Below are positions 1 to 7,528 of a DNA stretch of 10,154 nt, piece after piece. Under the pieces are notes generated by a model that was given only the letters and a program-made list of their open reading frames with translations, was not told the DNA's origin and did no database searches. Position 1 is the stretch's first letter, and the number at the start of each line of letters is the position of its first letter. Position numbers and translations under genes: made by a program. This stretch comes from Bacteroidota bacterium (lineage in GTDB: Bacteria; Bacteroidota; Bacteroidia; Chitinophagales; UBA2359), in NCBI GenBank assembly GCA_020629895.1, contig JAHDCM010000094.1:1-10154 (forward strand). Direction: 5' to 3'.

Positions 1-834
1 ATGGTCATTCGAGACATCACCGAAAAAAAGGCCCAAGAAAAAATCATTGCCGACAACCTAGATTTATTGCACCTCAAAAACGAAGAACTGAAAAAGTATA
101 TTGATTCTAATATGCAGCTTGAAAATTTTGCTTACCTAGCTTCTCACGATCTCAAATCTCCCATCCGAACCATCGTCAGCTTTTCGCAGCTACTCGAAAA
201 ATCAGCGAAATCGAAGCTTAATATGGATGAATTAGAGTATTTAGATTTTATCGTGGATGGTTCTTTAAATATGAAAGACTTAATAGAAGATTTACTGAGT
301 TATTCACGAGTCAATACTCAAAACTTCCTTCCAAAAGAGATTAATCTTAATTATCTCATAGATGCCGTCAAACAGCAATTGAAAGTAACCATCGAAGAGA
401 AAAAAGCGAAAATTATAACCCGAAATCTCCCTACTAAATTATATGCCGACCATACTCAAATGCGCCAAATCTTTCAAAATCTAATTAGCAACGCCATTAA
501 ATTTACCCGTCCAGACATAAACCCTATGATCGAAATATATGCAGAAGAACTAACAACTCATTGGAAATTTAGTGTCAGTGACAATGGCATTGGTATAGAC
601 GAAGCATATCAAGAACAAATCTTTTTACTATTTAGGCAGCTACATGGAAAAGGAGAATATGAAGGAACGGGTATTGGACTTTCGATGTGTAAAAGTATTG
701 CCGAAAATCATAAAGGAGAGATCGGAGTGAGGTCGGAACTTGGTAAAGGAACCACTTTTTATTTCACCATAAGCAAACATCTCGAAAGAGCTAAGTCGTC
801 AGCCCAAGTAATTAAACAATCAAGCATTAAATAA
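1..834 (+). CDS. Sensor histidine kinase, C-terminal part (5' end outside the window)
   Basis: Two-component sensor kinase: it autophosphorylates on a histidine and passes the phosphate to a response regulator, which is not in this window. The visible 277 residues begin in VIRDITEKKAQEK, which reads like the exit of a PAS/PAC sensor domain followed by a short coiled linker, so the real start lies upstream and the ATG at base 1 is probably internal. The H-box is LASHDLKSPIRTI with His49. The dimerisation helices run to about residue 105. The ATPase domain shows the N-box with N160 and N164 (QNLISNAIKF), the G1 box DNGIGID at 194-200, the F-box IFLLFRQLH at 207-215 and the G2 box GTGIGLSMC at 222-230. 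All catalytic boxes are intact. No membrane segment or receiver domain is visible. The C-terminal tail is short and ends in TAA at 832-834. The gene converges on yebC with a repeat element between them. The input signal cannot be inferred. Confidence 0.95.
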   Translation: MVIRDITEKKAQEKIIADNLDLLHLKNEELKKYIDSNMQLENFAYLASHDLKSPIRTIVSFSQLLEKSAKSKLNMDELEYLDFIVDGSLNMKDLIEDLLSYSRVNTQNFLPKEINLNYLIDAVKQQLKVTIEEKKAKIITRNLPTKLYADHTQMRQIFQNLISNAIKFTRPDINPMIEIYAEELTTHWKFSVSDNGIGIDEAYQEQIFLLFRQLHGKGEYEGTGIGLSMCKSIAENHKGEIGVRSELGKGTTFYFTISKHLERAKSSAQVIKQSSIK

Positions 835-859
835 CTCGTCATTCAATCATCGTTTTTTT

Positions 860-1062
860 GGGCGTGTCCTTTTTTCGCCTCGCCTGTCAATGCGTCTACG
901 CATCGACAGGCACGAGGCGAAAAAAGGTCGGGCTATCCGTTTGTAGTTGTCTCACAAGCACTTGTTCTGCATAGTCCTAGCGGTGTCTTCCGCTGTCAGC
1001 CCCGCTAGTCATTGCTTCACAAAGTGCTTGTTTCGCCAAGCTACCACTACTATCCCTCACGC
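860..1062 (+). repeat. 203-nt structured dispersed repeat, copy 1
   Basis: Non-coding element sharing length and most of its sequence with 7529-7731. It starts GGGCGTG and ends CTCACGC, so its ends can pair (GCGTG 862-866 with CACGC 1058-1062). Inside are a long hairpin at 870-925 (13 bp, a 2-nt bulge, 6 bp, one mismatch, 6 bp, 2-nt loop); the conserved motif GGTCGGGCTATCC at 926-938; a helix GTAGTTG 943-949 with CAAgCTAC 1037-1044 (one bulged G); a helix CAAGCACTT 955-963 with AAGTGCTTG 1022-1030; three pairs 969-971 with 1013-1015; and a top stem CTAGCGG 977-983 with CCGCTAG 1002-1008 closing an 18-nt loop. It is more GC-rich than its surroundings. It fills nearly all of the gap between the kinase stop and the yebC stop. 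The long hairpin has U's before and A's after it on both strands, so it is not a normal terminator. The sense strand is unknown; the plus strand is only a convention here. I recall similar GGTCGGGCTATCC / TATCCCTCACGC sequences from other Bacteroidota but cannot name a family. Confidence 0.88.
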
Positions 1063-1066
1063 ACTT

Positions 1067-1783
1067 TTACTTCATATTATGATACACATTCTGCACATCA
1101 TCATCATCATCAAACTTATCTAATAATTTATTGACATCAGCCTCTTGTTCAGGTGTCAGTTCTTTGGTCATATTCGGAATACGCTCAAAGCCAGAAGAAA
1201 CAATATCAATTTTAAGTTCATTTTCTAGTGCTGATTGCAAAGAGCCAAAACTCTCAAAAGAACCATAAATCATAATCGTTCCTTCTTCTTCATCTTCAAA
1301 TACCTCTTCTGCTCCATGATCAATCAACTCAAGTTCTAATTCTTCAGGGTCATGCTCACCCTTGTTGATTTTGAAATGACAAGTATGACTAAACATAAAC
1401 GATACCGAGCCAGAGGTTCCTAAACTACCATTGCATTTATTAAAGTAACTACGTACATTGGCTACGGTACGGTTATTATTATCCGTAGCTGTTTCAATCA
1501 AAATAGCAATTCCATGTGGTGCATATCCTTCAAACAAAGCCTCTTTAAAATCTGCTTGATCTTTTGAACTCGCCTTCTTAATGGCGCGTAACACATTATC
1601 TTTGGGCATGTTCGCTGCCCTTGCGTTTTGCATCACTGCCCGCAAACGCGAATTTGTTTCTGGATTTGGCCCGCCTTGCTTTACCGCAATAACAATATCT
1701 TTTCCTATGCGTGTAAACACTTTAGCCATCTTGGCCCATCGTTTGAATTTTCTTTCTTTCCGAAATTCAAATGCTCTTCCCAT
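1067..1783 (-). CDS. yebC: YebC/PmpR/TACO1 family protein
   Basis: Cytoplasmic protein of 238 residues, the usual length for the family. Family members were long annotated as transcriptional regulators (PmpR); more recent work on bacterial YebC proteins and mitochondrial TACO1 points to a translation factor that helps ribosomes through difficult stretches such as proline runs. Seen here: the basic N-terminus MGRAFEFRKERKFKRW, the motif GGPNPETNSRLR at 37-48, NMPKDNVLRAIKKA at 58-71, EGYAPHGIAILIE at 85-97, TDNNNRTVANVRSYF at 100-114, and GSLGTSGSVSFMF at 119-131. The C-terminal acidic run DDDDDVQNVYHN at 225-236 is typical. The ATG at 1783 gives the conserved N-terminus, so the start is firm. 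It lies 202 nt downstream of the ASST gene on the same strand, probably under its own promoter, and its stop is 4 nt from the end of repeat copy 1. Confidence 0.97.
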   Translation of the reverse strand: MGRAFEFRKERKFKRWAKMAKVFTRIGKDIVIAVKQGGPNPETNSRLRAVMQNARAANMPKDNVLRAIKKASSKDQADFKEALFEGYAPHGIAILIETATDNNNRTVANVRSYFNKCNGSLGTSGSVSFMFSHTCHFKINKGEHDPEELELELIDHGAEEVFEDEEEGTIMIYGSFESFGSLQSALENELKIDIVSSGFERIPNMTKELTPEQEADVNKLLDKFDDDDDVQNVYHNMK

Positions 1784-1821
1784 AATATGAATTGTTTATA
1801 AAATGAATGCTTCTAGTAGGG

Positions 1822-1829
1822 CAAAAATA
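1822..1829 (-). promoter_or_regulatory. Possible -7 promoter box for yebC
   Basis: On the minus strand this reads TATTTTTG, a match to the Bacteroidota -7 consensus TAnnTTTG, about 38 nt upstream of the yebC start codon. No TTTG-type -33 box is visible at the expected distance of about 19 nt, and the region is AT-rich, so a chance match is quite possible. Confidence 0.25.
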
Positions 1830-1942
1830 ACAAAAAAAATGTTTAGATATTGGTTGTTTTTCGCTCGAAGGTACCAGGAAATAGGATTCAAGAGTCAGAA
1901 TATGATTTTTAGATGGCGAATAAAAAAATGCATTGTAAGCTT

Positions 1943-1958
1943 TCCTTTGTTCAAAGGA
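1943..1958. repeat. Small perfect hairpin downstream of the ASST gene
   Basis: TCCTTTG, TT, CAAAGGA: a 7-bp inverted repeat with a 2-nt loop, starting 28 nt beyond the stop codon of the ASST gene ending at 1986. No T-run directly follows on the minus strand, so it is at best a weak terminator or a 3'-end stabilising stem. The rest of the 1784-1985 gap is AT-rich and I see no gene in it. Confidence 0.3.
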
Positions 1959-1985
1959 TGCGAAAAATTTTACCTGACACCTGAC

Positions 1986-3656
1986 TTATTCTCCAATAAT
2001 TAACTTCTTCACCCCTACCTTATTAATTCTCACAATATACATGCCTTTTTCTAAATCGGCAATACTCATATACCGACGGCCACCCATTCCCATAAACTGT
2101 TTCCTAACACGTCCTTGTAAATCAATAATCTCAATATCAGCATAACGCCCTGCTTTCCACTCCATCACCAGTGCCTCATTCGCAGGGTTAGGATACACAT
2201 TAATACTAAAGTTTTCAAACGCCTCACTAGTAGATAAGACCAAACCACAATAGGTGCTATCCGGGTTTAATTCCAAATAACCTTTAGCACTTAAATCCTT
2301 ATCAGCAAAAGCAGCATACATCGACGGAATACGACTAACACGGAAGGTCAAGTTGTCATTCATAGCTAAGGTATCGCCTTGTGCGGCAGGCAACTGCTTA
2401 ATTTGAGGCGTTACATATTCCCACACAATCTCATTAGCAGGGGTCAACTCAAACGTATATCCCCAGCGTCCTACACAAATCAAGGAGTTGCCATTGGGTA
2501 AAAACTGAATACTTGATAAGCCCGTTGAGTGCATACGACTAGGTTCTTCAGGATGCTTAATAGTTAAGTCAAAACTACTAGGGCCAAAAGTGCCATCTGC
2601 CTCCAATGAGTAAGCCCAATCATACATGTCAAAAGGCGGATTAAGTACATTGACAGTCGATAGATTTTCTTCTACCCGATTATTAAACAAGGCTATTTTT
2701 CCAAATTGGGGATGCGTGAAATTTATATAGTCATCTACGATATGTACATCGTGCGGGTAAAATAACTTTTGGTCGGTAGAATCTCCTTTGTCATAAGTCG
2801 CTGGATTACCCCAACGATACAATAAATCTCCTCCTTTACCTCCAAAACCTCCTGTATGACCAGCCGCCTCTTCAGTAGTAGTCGCATGATCAATAATCCA
2901 AAACTCATGAAAAGTAGGCACACTTAAAATGATTTGGTCTCGCTCTGGCATATAATCAATGGCATTCGAGTGCATCCAATCCGCTTTCCCTGCATTGGTA
3001 TCCCAGTTAAGATTAATCAATTCGGGATGATCGGCTACGACTCCATAATTATCTTTACTTGGATCATAATCCTGAATGAGATGATCCCATGCATGCCATT
3101 CCCATACAATTTCGTCTGTAGACGGGTTTACCTCAATAATATAATCGGGCCACAACTTCTTTTCCGACAACAAGGCAGTATCTCGTCCTGCTTGAAGGGC
3201 TTCGGCTTCTGTTTTTAACTCCCATACAATCATCAAAATATTACCATTGGGCATGGGGGCAATATCATGATGCAAACGTGCCAAAGAATCATTAATTGTA
3301 AAGCTCCATTCTAAGGCATTGTCCCAGTCTCTAATCTCTACGGTTCCACCCCCACCGCCTGCCCAAATGGGGTTGCCCGCAACAGTACTCGGACGCTTAC
3401 ACTTTACAATCCGTCCATCTTCTTGCAAATACACCATATTCCCAGGCCGAAAACCAGGGTCATCTTCCCATTGGTGAACAACTTCTCCACAGTTGTTTAA
3501 TAAATAAACATTGGGCTGATTGTGCGGATAGAGCAAATTATAACCATCATAGGCCAATGCAGGATCATAATTCAATAAACCAACGGTTTTATCTTGTGCT
3601 TGTACATTGCCTAATAGCGTACAGGTAATAAGGAAGAGGATATAAAGTTGTTTCAT
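1986..3656 (-). CDS. Secreted ASST-family beta-propeller protein with T9SS sorting domain (paralogue A)
   Basis: Predicted 556 residues from the ATG at 3656, chosen because it starts the signal peptide MKQLYILFLITCTLLGNVQAQ; the reading frame is open 17 codons further up, but that would bury the signal. Residues 22-465 match the arylsulfotransferase (ASST) family, six-bladed propellers that move sulfuryl groups between phenolic donors and acceptors through a histidine. Histidine-bearing motifs are LHHDIAPMPNGNILM (H129, H130), DWMHSNAIDY (H229), YPHDVH (H302) and SRMHSTG (H376). The repeated Trp strands VWEWHAWDHL (184-193) and IVWEYVTP (410-417) are blade-like. Residues about 485-556 (INVYPNPANEA ... 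GMYIVRINK) are a type A T9SS C-terminal domain, so the protein should be exported and released or anchored at the cell surface. Compared with its neighbour it has SVP at 245-247 where the family usually has SSR, so sulfotransferase activity is uncertain. It follows the paralogue by 59 nt. Confidence 0.88.
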   Translation of the reverse strand: MKQLYILFLITCTLLGNVQAQDKTVGLLNYDPALAYDGYNLLYPHNQPNVYLLNNCGEVVHQWEDDPGFRPGNMVYLQEDGRIVKCKRPSTVAGNPIWAGGGGGTVEIRDWDNALEWSFTINDSLARLHHDIAPMPNGNILMIVWELKTEAEALQAGRDTALLSEKKLWPDYIIEVNPSTDEIVWEWHAWDHLIQDYDPSKDNYGVVADHPELINLNWDTNAGKADWMHSNAIDYMPERDQIILSVPTFHEFWIIDHATTTEEAAGHTGGFGGKGGDLLYRWGNPATYDKGDSTDQKLFYPHDVHIVDDYINFTHPQFGKIALFNNRVEENLSTVNVLNPPFDMYDWAYSLEADGTFGPSSFDLTIKHPEEPSRMHSTGLSSIQFLPNGNSLICVGRWGYTFELTPANEIVWEYVTPQIKQLPAAQGDTLAMNDNLTFRVSRIPSMYAAFADKDLSAKGYLELNPDSTYCGLVLSTSEAFENFSINVYPNPANEALVMEWKAGRYADIEIIDLQGRVRKQFMGMGGRRYMSIADLEKGMYIVRINKVGVKKLIIGE

Positions 3657-3715
3657 TTTTTTTAGTATAAAATAGAGTAAATAAAGAAGGTGGATGATAA
3701 AAAGCAAAATTAAGC

Positions 3716-5401
3716 CTATTTTACAATTTTTCTCGTGTAATATGTCTCTTTTGTTATGTCATGAATTCTAATAATATACAAACCCTTTTGCCATTGTTGT
3801 GTAGGAAGTGAAAAAGAAGGTGGCACGTTTTGAAAATCTTGTACCAAGCGACCAGTTGCATCAAATATTTGTACATGAATGGGGCTGTTGCTCGTATTTT
3901 CAATAAAAAGGCTGGCTTGTACAGGATTAGGATAAACAGCAAAATCTAACCCTGTATCAACCGAAATACCAGGCACGATTTCTACTACTTCTTCAATGAT
4001 GTCACAAGGCAAAGGCAAGGTATCTATTTCGATAGGCAAACCTGGAGTTAATGTAAGTTCTTGAAAAGGTGGATAATCAGTACCATAACGATAGGCTCTA
4101 AATACATCATTTTGTTTAGGCTCGTCACCCTGCATTTGTGCCTGTTCTCGCGCTAGTGGGTTAATATACTCCCAAACCATTGTTCCTAAACTATCTACTT
4201 CAAAAAAATGCCCTTCAGTGCCTTCACAAATCAATATATTGCCATTAGGTAAGGCTTGCGCTCCCGAAATGCGAGGAGCATAAAACTGATTAGGGGTAGG
4301 GGCGGTATAGTTCCAATATAATCTATTCGGTTCAAATGGATTAGTTGAAGAGGAGCGATAATGTCCCAATGCATCTACGGGTGGTACCAACATATCAACC
4401 GTCGAATAAGCTCCATCTAAGCGGCCATCTCCATTGTTAAAGATAAGTATCTTACCTGCATTCGGTAAGCCTTCAGGAATCCATTGTACGTCGTGTTGCC
4501 CAAACAGTTTTTGGTCAACATAGCTACCCCGATCATAAGCCGCTGGATTACCCCAACGATACAAAATATCTCCTCCTTTTCCATATCTTCCACCCTCATG
4601 ACTAGCGGCTTCTTCGGTAGTGGTGCTATGATCAATGACCCAAAACTCTCCCCAAGTACGCGAACTCACAATAATTTGATCAAACTCAGGATGATAGTCA
4701 ATAGAATTCAAATGCAACCAATCAATACTAGGACGATTGATTGGCCCTACCTCAAAGTTCAAATTAATCAATTCAGGGTGTTCCGCAATCTGCCCATAAT
4801 TTGCCTTAGTGCTATCTATATTTTGAATCAGATGATCCCAAGTGCGCCACTGCCATACTACCGTTGCTTGATTAATACCTGATGGCTGTAACTCCACAAT
4901 ATGTTCTGACCACAAACCATTAATAGGTGTCCATTCTTCAGGGCGACCCATTGCGATTGCTTCTTCGGGCGTATGATATTCCCAAGCAAGTAATAAAATA
5001 TTTCCATTGGGCAAATACTCAATATCATGGTGCTGATGGTAGGTGCTAGAGGAGTAAGTATAGCCCCAAGTCAATTTGTTATTCCAATCATAACGCTCTA
5101 CACGACCACCCGAACCACCACCATTAAAGTTGCTATTAGTACGAGCAGTACGCAATAAGCTACCGTCTTCCAATAAATAGGCAGAGATGCCAGGCGGGTA
5201 ACGACTCTCCCAAGTATTAACTACTTGTCCGCAATTATCAATCAAAAAAGTGAAAATCGAATTACTAGGAGCAAATAAAGTATAACCATTAAAAGAGGCT
5301 GAATCATTTTGTAACACTCCTAGCGTTCGTTTCTGTCCAAAGCTATACATACTACACAGGACGAGTAATAGCATCATTAATTGCTTCATAAAAGGCTTCA
5401 T
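3716..5401 (-). CDS. Secreted ASST-family beta-propeller protein with T9SS sorting domain (paralogue B)
   Basis: Paralogue of the gene ending at 1986. From the ATG at 5401 it is 561 residues; an ATG at 5389 (MKQLMML) is an equally good start because both keep the signal peptide ending near SFGQ. The propeller covers about residues 24-450, with HQHHDIEYLPNGNILLLAW (H124, H125), IDWLHLNSIDY (H230), VSSRTWGEFWVIDH (R248) and GQHDVQW (H303). These resemble the His/Arg active-site set described for E. coli AssT; exact equivalence is my inference. The blade motif ISGAQALPNGNILICEG at 378-394 is typical of the family. A Pro-rich linker leads to a type A T9SS C-terminal domain, about 486-561 (FAVYPNPVQASL ... 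GLYIIRIHD). Likely role: sulfuryl transfer, or binding of a related ligand, at the cell surface. It lies 64 nt downstream of the hydrolase gene. A TAACTTTG box (5402-5409, minus strand) abuts the start but has no partner -33 box. Confidence 0.9.
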   Translation of the reverse strand: MKPFMKQLMMLLLVLCSMYSFGQKRTLGVLQNDSASFNGYTLFAPSNSIFTFLIDNCGQVVNTWESRYPPGISAYLLEDGSLLRTARTNSNFNGGGSGGRVERYDWNNKLTWGYTYSSSTYHQHHDIEYLPNGNILLLAWEYHTPEEAIAMGRPEEWTPINGLWSEHIVELQPSGINQATVVWQWRTWDHLIQNIDSTKANYGQIAEHPELINLNFEVGPINRPSIDWLHLNSIDYHPEFDQIIVSSRTWGEFWVIDHSTTTEEAASHEGGRYGKGGDILYRWGNPAAYDRGSYVDQKLFGQHDVQWIPEGLPNAGKILIFNNGDGRLDGAYSTVDMLVPPVDALGHYRSSSTNPFEPNRLYWNYTAPTPNQFYAPRISGAQALPNGNILICEGTEGHFFEVDSLGTMVWEYINPLAREQAQMQGDEPKQNDVFRAYRYGTDYPPFQELTLTPGLPIEIDTLPLPCDIIEEVVEIVPGISVDTGLDFAVYPNPVQASLFIENTSNSPIHVQIFDATGRLVQDFQNVPPSFSLPTQQWQKGLYIIRIHDITKETYYTRKIVK

Positions 5402-5465
5402 CAAAGTTAAAAAGGAAAATGGTTTGGATTGGACTTGCTTTACGAATATACGAAACTTACTGATA

Positions 5466-6488
5466 TTACAAGGACTGTTGGCGTTTCAAAAACGTAATAA
5501 TCGCCTTAGCCATATCCTTTTCATCTTCAGGAGACGGAATATGGCTCATGCCTTCCAAAATAACCAACTCACAATCAGGAATTGTAGCAGCCAACTTTTC
5601 GCCATGTTCGGGCAAAATCAAACGATCTCCAGTACCATGAACCACCAAAGAAGGAAGCCTTAATTGTTGCAATTCGTTCAGTCTAGAACCCGACAAACGA
5701 ATCGCTTTTGTATGATGACTACCTGCCTTCGGATTAGACTTGCGTCCTTCTTGTTGGGCAAATTTTTTACGTTGTATCCACCAATTCATCATCTCTAAAG
5801 GCACGACTTCTTGATTTTGTAAATAAGCCATTGATTTGGTGGTGTACTTCACCTTACGACGGTCATTTTGGGGAATCAAACCGTAGCGAAGCCCTAAAGC
5901 GACATTAGCCCAAGCTACTTTAAGGGTCACAGATTTTAATTGTGGGTCAAAATAATACCCACTCGTAGATAATGCCGAAAGACTCAATGCACGATCTGGA
6001 TGTTCTAATACAAAATGCTGCCCAATCATTCCGCCCATCGAAATACCCACAATATGCGCCTTGTCAATTCCTAATTGATCCAAAATACGCACGCCATCTA
6101 AAGCCATATCCGAAAGGTCATAACCTTTTTCCGTCCACCCGCTGCCACCTACGTCCCGATTATCATACCGAATGACCCGATAACCTGCTGCTAACATCGG
6201 ATCAATAAAACGACGCGACCAAGCCAAGCCCGATGTACTATGTCCCATAATCAACAAAACGGCTGGCGCGTCTTTCGCACCAATCGCCTCATACCAAATC
6301 GGAATGCCTGCCGAGTGTAAGGTATCTTGTTCGCCCATATAAAAGGGATGAACAGGAGCCGCTTGAAATGTTTGAATATGATGATTGACTTCTTTGGGTA
6401 ATTTAGGAATATGTGGCCGTCGAATCACACAACTAGATAACATGCAAAAACAGGCAGCTATCACTAATAATCTCCAATAAAAGCGCAT
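5466..6488 (-). CDS. Alpha/beta hydrolase, predicted lipoprotein (RdmC-like esterase)
   Basis: 340 residues. The N-terminus MRFYWRLLVIAACFCMLSSC carries a lipobox LSSC with Cys20, so the protein should be lipid-anchored in the envelope. The catalytic domain (about 55-337) shows the oxyanion-region HG in LLIMGHSTSG (78-87), the RYDNRDVGGSG motif (107-117) common in RdmC/aclacinomycin-methylesterase-like hydrolases, the nucleophile elbow GISMGG with Ser150, the acid in VVHGTGDRL with Asp288, and the base in EGMSHIPSP with His316. The triad and the family length are complete. The cap region (about 180-275) is rich in charged residues and probably sets substrate choice. It starts 9 nt after the stop of the upstream hydrolase, so the two are almost certainly co-transcribed. 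The leader is AT-rich with no Shine-Dalgarno site. The substrate is unknown; hydrolysis of an ester or lactone is the safe inference. Confidence 0.9.
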   Translation of the reverse strand: MRFYWRLLVIAACFCMLSSCVIRRPHIPKLPKEVNHHIQTFQAAPVHPFYMGEQDTLHSAGIPIWYEAIGAKDAPAVLLIMGHSTSGLAWSRRFIDPMLAAGYRVIRYDNRDVGGSGWTEKGYDLSDMALDGVRILDQLGIDKAHIVGISMGGMIGQHFVLEHPDRALSLSALSTSGYYFDPQLKSVTLKVAWANVALGLRYGLIPQNDRRKVKYTTKSMAYLQNQEVVPLEMMNWWIQRKKFAQQEGRKSNPKAGSHHTKAIRLSGSRLNELQQLRLPSLVVHGTGDRLILPEHGEKLAATIPDCELVILEGMSHIPSPEDEKDMAKAIITFLKRQQSL

Positions 6489-6497
6489 AATAATAAA

Positions 6498-7499
6498 CTA
6501 ATTTATGGGACGAATACCCATCTTCTCTTCAATAAAACGAAAGGTTGTATTTCTTACAGTATCTAAATCCTTCGACCAATATTTCGACGCTAACACATGC
6601 GCACCCACTGTCGAAAAAGCCATTTTTTCTTTCTGATTAGCAGGCGTTCCCAACTGTTCATACATTTCCAAAATGCGTGCTACCGAAATAGCCTTATCCT
6701 GTTCTTCCTCATTTTTATAATAATACCCTACAAACAAAGGTTGGGTAATATTTTTAAAGGTCTCTTCTTTCATAGTCGCCTTCACCAGCAATTTAAGGGC
6801 GATTACTCCCTCCAAACGATACCGATGCACCCAATACTTCCGCACCTCCTCATTTGCCTCAAACTCCCTGAAATTTCCCCCAAACACCTGTCGTGCAATT
6901 TGCAATCCCCAGGGCTTAATCAATAATTCTGAACGAGAATCATATACATCAATATTGGGCGAATAAAGAATGTGTCCCGCAATATCGGCATCATTTTGTG
7001 CAGCAAAAAGTCCTAGCGTCGAACCTGTTGAGCAGGTTACCAAAATTACTTTTTTACCAATAATCTTTCCTATGGCAATCGCCTCTTTTGCCGACGCCAA
7101 CAATTTTTCAGGCGTCACATCTAACATCGGATTTTCTGATTGTAAGCCATGGCCAAATAAACGAGGCGCATAAAAATTAGCTCCATACCGTTTCGCAATT
7201 TCCAAATGTATCGGCGCACCCTCTTCTGGACTTGCCGAATAGCCATGCAAATACACCACACTATAAGGCGTTTGTTGCTGCAAACTATCAGCATACCATA
7301 CCAATTGCGAGGCATTATCTGGTTTAATATTAGGTATTGCCGCCTCCTGCTGTTGCACATAATCGGCTACCTCATCAATCGAAATAGATAGTGGGGTAGG
7401 CGAAGCGTCCAGTTTAGGAATTGGCTTTTTAGGCCCTAGCAAATAAAAGACGACTAAACTTGCGATAAAGATGGCTAGATATTTCAAAAACTTCAACAT
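6498..7499 (-). CDS. Membrane-anchored alpha/beta hydrolase (esterase/lipase-like)
   Basis: 333 residues from the ATG at 7499, which begins the membrane helix MLKFLKYLAIFIASLVVFYL (about residues 5-22). The frame stays open to 7577, but that stretch runs into repeat copy 2 and would put a charged tail before the helix, so I reject it. The hydrolase domain (about 75-330) shows the oxyanion-region HG in VVYLHGYSAS (81-90), the strand APRLFGHGLQ (111-120), a nucleophile elbow TCSTGS with Ser157 in which the usual first Gly of GxSxG is Thr155, and a likely catalytic His301 in VGAHVLASKYW. The acid is unclear; candidates lie in 259-269. A first-Gly replacement is seen in some esterase lineages, and the protein still looks active. 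The helix suggests an inner-membrane anchor with the enzyme facing the periplasm. It is the first gene of the hydrolase-ASST unit. No convincing promoter is visible in the 29 nt between its start and the repeat. Confidence 0.85.
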   Translation of the reverse strand: MLKFLKYLAIFIASLVVFYLLGPKKPIPKLDASPTPLSISIDEVADYVQQQEAAIPNIKPDNASQLVWYADSLQQQTPYSVVYLHGYSASPEEGAPIHLEIAKRYGANFYAPRLFGHGLQSENPMLDVTPEKLLASAKEAIAIGKIIGKKVILVTCSTGSTLGLFAAQNDADIAGHILYSPNIDVYDSRSELLIKPWGLQIARQVFGGNFREFEANEEVRKYWVHRYRLEGVIALKLLVKATMKEETFKNITQPLFVGYYYKNEEEQDKAISVARILEMYEQLGTPANQKEKMAFSTVGAHVLASKYWSKDLDTVRNTTFRFIEEKMGIRPIN

Positions 7500-7528
7500 C
7501 TCCACAAAATACGATTTTTTTATTTTTT

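Noticed and set aside
870..925. The long hairpin of repeat copy 1 as a bidirectional terminator for the kinase gene and yebC
   Set aside because: The stem is flanked by T's before and A's after on both strands, the opposite of an intrinsic terminator, and copy 2 keeps this form at a place where termination is not expected.
1803..2003. Small plus-strand frame of 66 codons between yebC and the ASST gene
   Set aside because: AT-rich, no recognisable product, overlaps the ASST 3' end in antisense.
4484..4882. Plus-strand frame of 132 codons inside ASST paralogue B
   Set aside because: It is the antisense shadow of a strongly supported gene; the product looks like random sequence.
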